Of a DNA stretch of 15,406 bases, positions 7,185-12,273 are shown in pieces. How positions within the stretch are numbered: position 1 is the first letter of the stretch; every line of letters starts with the position of its first letter. The DNA is from Oscillospiraceae bacterium (GTDB taxonomy: Bacteria > Bacillota > Clostridia > Oscillospirales > Ruminococcaceae), in assembly GCA_017394565.1 (NCBI GenBank), contig JAFPXW010000233.1, positions 1 through 15,406 of the forward strand. The letters are read 5' to 3'. A model generated the notes under the pieces. That model was given only the letters and a program-made list of their open reading frames with translations. It did not search any database and had not been told where the DNA came from. A program made the position numbers and the translations under genes.

Positions 7185-7213
7185 TAGAAATCTTACGGCG
7201 GATATGCTATAAT
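7185..7213 (+). promoter_or_regulatory. Promoter of tig (extended -10)
   Basis: TATAAT (7208-7213) is a perfect -10 preceded by TGC, making the extended form TGC-TATAAT. The hexamer 17 bases upstream is TAGAAA (7185-7190), a poor -35, so the promoter leans on its extended -10. It is about 98 bases before the tig start. A short CCCC/GGGG hairpin (7267-7278) and TTTGAA repeats fill the 5' UTR. Confidence 0.7.
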
Positions 7214-7310
7214 AAATTGTATGTGCAGCGCAAAAGGGGCGAATTGTCCGATGCTGCCGCCTCACTCCCCATTTGGGGGACATTTGAATTTGAATTTGGA
7301 GGATCCGAAA

Positions 7311-8624
7311 ATGAGCTTAAAATCCACTGAAAGAACAGAAGTCAATACCGTCGAAATGGTATTTGAGGTAAGCCCGGAGCAGTTCGAGACTGCCATCGAG
7401 AAGGCCTACCAGAGAGTGAAGAAGAATATCAGCATCCCCGGCTTCCGTAAGGGCAAGGTTACCCGTAAGATGGCTGAGATGCGTCTGGGCGAGGGCGTTT
7501 TCTATGAGGAAGCCCTCAATGAACTCATCAATGAGGAGCTGACGCCTGAGCTGATGAAGGCTGACTTCGAGCTGGTTGACCGTCCGCAGGTAGACGCTGA
7601 GAAGGTCTCCAAGGAAGAGGGCGTTGTTTTCAAGGCCATCTGCATCACCAAGCCGGATGTGAAGATCGAGAACTACAAGGGCATCAAGGCTTCCAAGACC
7701 GTTCGCGAGATCACTGATGCTGACGTGAATACACAGGTCGATATGCTCCGTCAGAGAAATGCACGTCTGGTTTCCGTTGACGACCGCGCAGCACAGCTTG
7801 GCGACGAGGTCAACATCGACTTCGAGGGCTTCTTCGGTGATGAGGCGTTCGAGGGCGGCAAGGGCGAGCAGTTCCCGCTGAAGCTCGGCTCCGGTCAGTT
7901 CATCCCCGGCTTCGAGGATCAGATCGTTGGCAAGAACGTTGGCGACGAGTTCGACGTTGTAGTCACCTTCCCGGAGAACTACCAGATGGAGGACTACGCT
8001 GGCAAGGAAGCGACCTTCAAGTGCAAGCTCAACGGCATCACTGTTGAGGAGCTGCCGGAGGCTGATGACGAGTTCATCCAGGATTCCACTGAGTTCGAGA
8101 CGCTCGAGGCTTTCAAGGCTGACGCTAAGGAGAAGCTGGAGGAGTCCGCTAAGCGCGAGGCAGAGACTGCTTTCGATAACGCAGTGATGGATGCCCTTAT
8201 CAAGATGGTTGACGTTCCGATCCCGAACGTGATGTACGAGCATCGTCTGGACAGCCTCGTTGCAAACTTTGAGAATATGCTCCAGCAGCAGGGCATGAGC
8301 CTGGATCTGTACCTCCAGTACACCGGCATGGACATCAATGACTTCCGCGACAACAACCGTGACCGCGCTGAGAACGAAGTCAAGCTCCGTCTGGCTCTGG
8401 AGAAGATCGCTGACCTCGAGAACATCCAGATCTCTGACGACGAGATCAACGAGAGCCTGAAGGGCATCGCTGAGGCAAACAACATGAGCGTTGACGAAGT
8501 GAAGCGCCGTCTGCCGATGGGCGATTACATCATGGATATGCGTGTCACCAAGGCGATCGAGCTGGTTAAGGCAAACGCTGAGATCGTTGAGGAGGCTCCG
8601 GCTTCCGAGGAGAAGGCTGACTGA
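7311..8624 (+). CDS. tig: Trigger factor (ribosome-associated chaperone / PPIase)
   Basis: This 437-residue protein binds the ribosome near the tunnel exit and folds nascent chains. Domains run in the family order. An N-terminal ribosome-binding domain carries GFRKGK (44-49) in the exposed loop that contacts ribosomal protein L23. A central FKBP-type prolyl isomerase domain follows (about 150-240, QLGDEVNIDFEGFF to TFKCKLNGI), then a long helical C-terminal substrate-binding domain. The frame is open back to 7221, but the ATG at 7311 is chosen because GGAGG (7298-7302) is 8 bases upstream and the family begins here. It heads the folding/proteolysis block with clpP and clpX downstream. Confidence 0.96.
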   Translation: MSLKSTERTEVNTVEMVFEVSPEQFETAIEKAYQRVKKNISIPGFRKGKVTRKMAEMRLGEGVFYEEALNELINEELTPELMKADFELVDRPQVDAEKVSKEEGVVFKAICITKPDVKIENYKGIKASKTVREITDADVNTQVDMLRQRNARLVSVDDRAAQLGDEVNIDFEGFFGDEAFEGGKGEQFPLKLGSGQFIPGFEDQIVGKNVGDEFDVVVTFPENYQMEDYAGKEATFKCKLNGITVEELPEADDEFIQDSTEFETLEAFKADAKEKLEESAKREAETAFDNAVMDALIKMVDVPIPNVMYEHRLDSLVANFENMLQQQGMSLDLYLQYTGMDINDFRDNNRDRAENEVKLRLALEKIADLENIQISDDEINESLKGIAEANNMSVDEVKRRLPMGDYIMDMRVTKAIELVKANAEIVEEAPASEEKAD

Positions 8625-8651
8625 TCCTGATTCAATCAAAACAGCATTTGT

Positions 8652-8687
8652 GCGTGAGCGAACCTTTGCCGTTCGCTCACGCTTTAT
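8652..8687 (+). terminator. 12-bp perfect hairpin between tig and clpP (weak terminator)
   Basis: GCGTGAGCGAAC (8652-8663) and GTTCGCTCACGC (8671-8682) pair perfectly across a 7-base loop. The tail is only TTTAT before a run of C, so termination may be partial. This would reduce rather than block transcription from tig into clpPX. It may alternatively be an RNase processing or 3'-end stability hairpin. Confidence 0.6.
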
Positions 8688-8689
8688 CC

Positions 8690-8705
8690 CCGAGGGGAAC
8701 CTCGG
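8690..8705 (+). other. GNRA-type hairpin upstream of clpP
   Basis: CCGAGG (8690-8695) and CCTCGG (8700-8705) form a 6-bp stem closed by a GGAA tetraloop of the GNRA class. It starts 7 bases after the tig-clpP hairpin and ends 10 bases before the clpP ribosome binding site (AAAGGA, 8716-8721). Stacked hairpins here could tune clpP translation or mark a processing site. Confidence 0.4.
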
Positions 8706-8730
8706 TGTCTGAAGGAAAGGATGAGGCGAA

Positions 8731-9336
8731 GTGTTTAGAGAAATGAATACGCTGGTACCGTATGTTGTTGAGCAGACGAGCCGCGGCGAGCGCTCCTACG
8801 ATATTTACTCCCGACTGCTCAATGACCGCATCATCATGCTGCACGAGGATGTCAATTCTGCATCCGCCAGCGTGATCGTAGCGCAGCTTCTGTATCTGGA
8901 GAGCCAGGATCCGGAGAAGGATATCTCCCTGTATATCAATTCCCCCGGCGGATCCATCACCGACGGTATGGCGATCTATGACACCATGCAGTATATCAAG
9001 TGCGATGTTTCCACCATCTGCATCGGTATGGCGGCTTCCATGGGAGCCTTCCTGCTGACCGCTGGTACTGCCGGCAAGCGTTTTGCCCTGCCGAATTCGG
9101 AGATCATGATCCACCAGCCCCTGATCGGCGGCGGCGGAATTTCGGGACAGTGTACCGATATCAAGATCCATTCCGATCACCTCGTCAGAACCCGCCAGAA
9201 GCTCAACGAGATGCTTGCCAAGCACACCGGTCAGCCGCTTGAGGTCATCGAGCGCGACACCGAGCGCGATAACTATATGACTGCTGCCCAGGCACAGGCG
9301 TATGGCCTGATCGACAAGGTCATTGATAAGAGGTAA
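8731..9336 (+). CDS. clpP: ATP-dependent Clp protease proteolytic subunit
   Basis: This 201-residue serine peptidase forms the 14-subunit degradation chamber that works with ClpX. The catalytic triad is intact: S103 in GMAASMGAFLL, H128 in EIMIHQP, and D176 in ERDTERD. LVPYVVEQTSRGERSYDIYSRLL is the conserved N-terminus, including the axial-pore region. The start is a GTG at 8731 with AAAGGA 9 bases upstream; the alternative ATG at 8743 has no good ribosome binding site. It ends 4 bases before clpX, giving one clpP-clpX unit. There is no CtsR box or CIRCE element upstream that I can recognise. Confidence 0.96.
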   Translation: MFREMNTLVPYVVEQTSRGERSYDIYSRLLNDRIIMLHEDVNSASASVIVAQLLYLESQDPEKDISLYINSPGGSITDGMAIYDTMQYIKCDVSTICIGMAASMGAFLLTAGTAGKRFALPNSEIMIHQPLIGGGGISGQCTDIKIHSDHLVRTRQKLNEMLAKHTGQPLEVIERDTERDNYMTAAQAQAYGLIDKVIDKR

Positions 9337-9340
9337 GCGC

Positions 9341-10618
9341 ATGGCAGAGTTCAATTCCTTCAAGATCTGTAACTTCTGCGGCAAGGGCGAAGATAAGGTC
9401 ATGAGTATGTTCTCCGCGGGTATCTATAATATCTGCGATGAGTGCGTATGCACCTGCTATGACATGATCTTCGGGCCGCAGGGTACCCGCACCATGGAAA
9501 AAAAGCAGGAGGAAAAGAAGAAAAAAAAGGAAAACAAGCCCTTCAAGCTTCTGCGTCCTGCTGAGATCAAGGCCGTGCTTGACCAGTATGTGGTTGGTCA
9601 GGATCAGGCGAAGATCACACTTTCCGTTTCTGTTTACAACCACTACAAGCGCATCATGAGCCAGGATGACGGCACGGATGTGGAGCTGCAAAAGAGCAAT
9701 GTCCTGCTCCTCGGCCCGACCGGTGTCGGCAAGACCTTCCTGGCGCAGAGTCTGGCAAAGATCCTCGATGTACCGTTTGCGATCGCGGATGCGACCACCA
9801 TTACGGAAGCCGGTTATGTCGGCGACGACGTAGAGAATGTTCTGCTCCGCCTGATCCAGGCAGCGGACTTTGACATCGAGGCTGCGGAGCGCGGTATCAT
9901 TTATATCGACGAGATCGACAAGATCGCAAGAAAGTCCGAAAATACGTCACTTACCCGTGACGTTTCCGGCGAAGGCGTACAGCAGTCCCTCCTGAAGATC
10001 ATCGAGGGTACGGTTTCCAACGTACCTCCGCAGGGCGGCAGAAAGCACCCGAATCAGGAGTGCATCCAGATCAACACGAAGAATATTCTGTTCATCTGCG
10101 GCGGCGCATTCGACGGACTTGAGAAGTGCATCCAGAAGCGCCTCCAGCCGTCTGGTCTGGGCTTTGGTGCGGACGTGGCTTCCAAAAAGCAGGTCATGGA
10201 CAATATTTTCACCAAGGCGATCCCGCAGGATCTTGTGAAATTCGGTATGGTACCGGAGCTTGTCGGCAGAATGCCGGTCATCACGGCACTCGATCAGCTC
10301 GATGAGCCGGCACTTGTCCGCATCCTCACAGAGCCGAAAAATGCGCTTGTCAAGCAGTACGTCAAGCTGTTCAGCTACGACGATGTGCAGCTCGAAGTTG
10401 AGCCGGATGCACTGACGGAGATCGCAAAAAAGGCGATCGCACAGAATACCGGCGCTCGCGGACTGCGTTCCATCATGGAGGGCATCCTCATGGAGAGTAT
10501 GTTCAACCTGCCGACCTATACCAACATCGGCAAGGTGAAAATCACCAAGGAATGCGTGACCGAGGGCGCGGCTCCTTTGCTGACCGACCGCCGCGGCAAG
10601 GCTGTGACACAGTGGTAA
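9341..10618 (+). CDS. clpX: ClpX, AAA+ unfoldase subunit of ClpXP
   Basis: This 425-residue ATPase recognises and unfolds substrates and feeds them to ClpP. The N-terminal zinc-binding domain has C10, C13, C32 and C35. A Lys/Glu-rich linker (about 53-66) follows. The AAA+ core has Walker A GPTGVGKT (125-132), pore loop GYVGDD (159-163), Walker B IIYIDEID (186-193), the GGRKHP pore loop, and GARGLR near the C-terminus. LGF at 273-275 stands where the ClpP-docking IGF loop is expected. The ATG at 9341 is preferred over the in-frame upstream codon at 9323 because AAGAGG precedes it by 7 bases and the family starts near here. A perfect terminator follows. Confidence 0.97.
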   Translation: MAEFNSFKICNFCGKGEDKVMSMFSAGIYNICDECVCTCYDMIFGPQGTRTMEKKQEEKKKKKENKPFKLLRPAEIKAVLDQYVVGQDQAKITLSVSVYNHYKRIMSQDDGTDVELQKSNVLLLGPTGVGKTFLAQSLAKILDVPFAIADATTITEAGYVGDDVENVLLRLIQAADFDIEAAERGIIYIDEIDKIARKSENTSLTRDVSGEGVQQSLLKIIEGTVSNVPPQGGRKHPNQECIQINTKNILFICGGAFDGLEKCIQKRLQPSGLGFGADVASKKQVMDNIFTKAIPQDLVKFGMVPELVGRMPVITALDQLDEPALVRILTEPKNALVKQYVKLFSYDDVQLEVEPDALTEIAKKAIAQNTGARGLRSIMEGILMESMFNLPTYTNIGKVKITKECVTEGAAPLLTDRRGKAVTQW

Positions 10619-10639
10619 TGAACCAATTGCATATTTCAG

Positions 10640-10669
10640 AAAGCCACACCACATACCGTGTGGCTTTTT
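10640..10669 (+). terminator. Rho-independent terminator after clpX
   Basis: AAAGCCACAC (10640-10649) and GTGTGGCTTT (10658-10667) form a perfect stem around an 8-base loop and run into TTTTT then GTATTT. It cleanly separates the tig-clpPX unit from what follows. It lies only 9 bases before the ribosome binding site of the next ORF, so that gene has no room for its own promoter downstream of the terminator. Confidence 0.9.
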
Positions 10670-10688
10670 GTATTTGCGGAGGAATGCT

Positions 10689-11342
10689 ATGACGGGTTTT
10701 ACATTGACTACGGAACAGGCGAAATTGCGCCTGATCGAAGCATTTTATCAAGGCATGGGCGGCGACGATCATCTGGAGGCTCTGCTGAAAATGAACGTCT
10801 CACCACTGTACGTGCAGGTGCGCCGGACGATCATCACCTACACCGCGGACTGGACGGCTTGGGCGATCGTGGAGCATCCGGAGAAAGTCCGGAAAACGGA
10901 GTGGATCACGGAATATACAGATGACTGCGGTAATATTTTTTCTACGCCCGGCTACTATGTGCCGCGTCATTCCAAAAGCATGGTGCCGCGTCGGCAGATC
11001 AAGCGTCCTTATACCAAGGATGCGATCGAGTATGTGGTTGACCGGCGTGAGAAACAGAACGGTACGCAGTCGGCATCGCAGGAGATCGTGCAGGCTGCGC
11101 ACTACGATCAGAAAATGACCGCATGGCTGACGACACTTCCGGCAGCCGAGGACATCGATCCCTCCATTCCGCAGGAAGCCTGCCCGATCATCCCGACCGA
11201 AACCATTGCAGAGATCGAGCAGACGCTTGCGCATACGGTGGAAAAGGACTGCCATGCCGCCGTGACCGGAACACGCCATGTCGATCTGCGGATCGATCCC
11301 AATACGCAGGTGCAGGAACAGACCTTCCTGATCCCGGTCTAG
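10689..11342 (+). CDS. Hypothetical protein, N-terminal fragment of the interrupted gene
   Basis: Read alone this is a 217-residue soluble protein with a convincing start: GGAGG (10678-10682) lies 6 bases before the ATG. The frame is open back to a TTG at 10668 inside the terminator tail, which is rejected. The sequence (TRHVDLRIDPNTQVQEQTF near the end, YVQVRRTIITYTADWTAWAI near residue 50) has alternating strand patterns and no membrane helix, signal peptide or CxxC pair. I do not recognise a named function. It stops at TAG immediately after FLIPV, in the middle of what looks like a domain, which supports truncation. If translated today, this is the part most likely to be made. Confidence 0.55.
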   Translation: MTGFTLTTEQAKLRLIEAFYQGMGGDDHLEALLKMNVSPLYVQVRRTIITYTADWTAWAIVEHPEKVRKTEWITEYTDDCGNIFSTPGYYVPRHSKSMVPRRQIKRPYTKDAIEYVVDRREKQNGTQSASQEIVQAAHYDQKMTAWLTTLPAAEDIDPSIPQEACPIIPTETIAEIEQTLAHTVEKDCHAAVTGTRHVDLRIDPNTQVQEQTFLIPV

Positions 11343-11357
11343 CGTGCGAAATGCAGT

Positions 11358-11558
11358 GTGCAGGGGATGCATTATGAGGCGTTCAGCAGCGGCACGGATG
11401 AAACGAAATATTACCTGCCGACGCTTCCGCCTACGAAAGCACAACAGCATTATGAGCAGGAAAGTGAACAGATCCGCAAGCAACTTGACGACTGGCAGAG
11501 ATCGTGGGACGACGAAATGCAGCGGCGCAGGAGAGCCTGTGATGCCGAATGCGCCTGA
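11358..11558 (+). CDS. Middle fragment of the interrupted gene
   Basis: This 66-codon frame (from a GTG at 11358; first ATG at 11367) is in frame with the fragments on both sides. It reads GMHYEAFSSGTDETKYYLPTLPP, then a charged helix QHYEQESEQIRKQLDDWQRSWDDEMQRRRR. No ribosome binding site sits at a workable distance from either start, so independent translation is doubtful. It makes sense only as the inner part of the longer protein. Confidence 0.3.
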   Translation: MQGMHYEAFSSGTDETKYYLPTLPPTKAQQHYEQESEQIRKQLDDWQRSWDDEMQRRRRACDAECA

Positions 11559-11612
11559 CTCCGCAAACGGATCGAAACCATCCGGTCACAGGCGTTTTCG
11601 GCTGCGGAGGAC

Positions 11613-12110
11613 ATGGAGAACGAGGAATTCAAACAAAGTGGCAAGATCATCGGCTGTATTGCCGCGATCGTTGTACTTGCGATCATTTTCATGGCGTGCC
11701 TGACTTCGTCGCATCCGAATTTTGTGAGTCATTTGGTGATGTTCGTCTGCCTGCTTCTGATCGTGCCGATGGGACTGTTCCTGCATCGGAATTTCCAGAC
11801 GAGTCAGCAGGATTACGCCGCAAGCAAAAAGAAACGCAAAACGATGCAGCAGGATGAAGAAGATCGCATCGCACCGATCGAGGCGCAGATCGACAGGCGG
11901 CAGGCAGAATGTGAAGCTGACCTCGCGAAACTCCGGCAGGAAGCCGAAGCAGATCTCTGCGAACGAAAACATCGCCTTGAATCCGAACGTGAGCCCCTGC
12001 CGCCGCCTGATCCGGAGATCCTTGCAGTGCTGCGGAATCCAGCCGTTTCCGAGGAAGAACGTCTGGAACGTATCCGGCAGATCATGGAGATGAATTCGCT
12101 GCGGATCTGA
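11613..12110 (+). CDS. C-terminal fragment of the interrupted gene: two membrane helices plus coiled coil
   Basis: From the ATG at 11613 this is 165 residues. Membrane helices span about 12-31 (IIGCIAAIVVLAIIFMACL) and 38-57 (VSHLVMFVCLLLIVPMGLFL). A Glu/Arg/Ala-rich coiled coil follows at about 66-127, then a PLPPPDPE linker and a final amphipathic helix. GGAGG at 11606-11610 is only 2 bases from this ATG, too close for efficient initiation. The frame extends upstream to the TGA at 11556. A short hydrophobic hairpin plus cytoplasmic coiled coil could be a membrane scaffold, but no function is claimed. It is probably the broken C-terminus of the upstream frame. Confidence 0.5.
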   Translation: MENEEFKQSGKIIGCIAAIVVLAIIFMACLTSSHPNFVSHLVMFVCLLLIVPMGLFLHRNFQTSQQDYAASKKKRKTMQQDEEDRIAPIEAQIDRRQAECEADLAKLRQEAEADLCERKHRLESEREPLPPPDPEILAVLRNPAVSEEERLERIRQIMEMNSLRI

Positions 12111-12115
12111 AATTG

Positions 12116-12162
12116 CAGGGCTGCAAAATGGCTTCATGCATTGTTTGTGCAGAATTGCCCTG
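12116..12162 (+). other. Long imperfect stem-loop upstream of the lon promoter
   Basis: CAGGG (12116-12120) pairs with CCCTG (12158-12162), and CTGCA (12121-12125) with TGCAG (12148-12152), leaving a 5-base bulge on the 3' side. Inner bases can extend it weakly. It begins 6 bases after the TGA of the interrupted gene and ends 18 bases before the lon -35. There is no T-run. It may be a decayed terminator or part of a small repeat, since TTGCAGGGCTG recurs after engB. Confidence 0.4.
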
Positions 12163-12179
12163 AAACCGAAAATTACCGC

Positions 12180-12208
12180 TTGCATTTCTGACGAATATAT
12201 AGTATAAT
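12180..12208 (+). promoter_or_regulatory. Promoter of lon
   Basis: TTGCAT (12180-12185) and a perfect TATAAT (12203-12208) are separated by exactly 17 bases, and the spacer is AT-rich. This is one of the best promoter matches in the window. Transcription would begin about 60 bases before the lon start. No CIRCE element or CtsR direct repeat overlaps it that I can recognise. Confidence 0.8.
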
Positions 12209-12273
12209 AGAATAAAGCTGTTTACATACATACGAAAGCTTACCCGAACCCCTACCGAGAAGGGAGGCATACT

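Larger units (their letters stand above)
10689..12110 (+). pseudogene. Interrupted gene for a membrane/coiled-coil protein, split by in-frame TAG and TGA
   Basis: Three ORFs (10689-11342, 11343-11558, 11559-12110) lie in one frame with no frameshift and are separated only by TAG at 11340-11342 and TGA at 11556-11558. Joined, they give 473 codons with stops at codons 218 and 290. The order is a soluble N-terminal part, a Tyr/Gly-rich strand region spanning the TAG, a charged helix spanning the TGA, two membrane helices, and a long coiled coil. Around the TAG, the upstream TFLIPV and downstream residues with G, Y and G at offsets +8, +11 and +17 match in register the PV-(W/Y) motif I recall from clostridial TFIIB-type zinc-ribbon membrane proteins. 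The stop therefore probably replaced Trp (TGG) or Tyr. The TGA could be a former Arg CGA. I read it as a gene killed by point mutations; stop readthrough is less likely. There is no zinc ribbon in this copy. Confidence 0.65.

Noticed and set aside
7141..7207. CtsR or HrcA (CIRCE) operator near the tig, clpP or lon promoters
   Set aside because: No tandem AGTCAAA-type heptads and no TTAGCACTC/GAGTGCTAA inverted repeat were found. The imperfect 30-base-offset similarity between TGTAGAAGTCT (7153) and TATAGAAATCT (7183) is too weak to call.
11556..11584. Selenocysteine at the TGA at 11556, with a CGGAT/ATCCG hairpin (11568-11584) as SECIS
   Set aside because: The stem is only 5 bp and the loop CGAAACC lacks the GU-containing apical loop of bacterial SECIS elements. 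The upstream TAG would still truncate the protein, and there is no selenoprotein-like redox context.
11344..11703. Plus-strand frame 11344-11703 overlapping the interrupted gene
   Set aside because: It is Arg/Ser-rich without family features and lies out of frame with the better-supported continuous frame 10689-12110, so it is a shadow.
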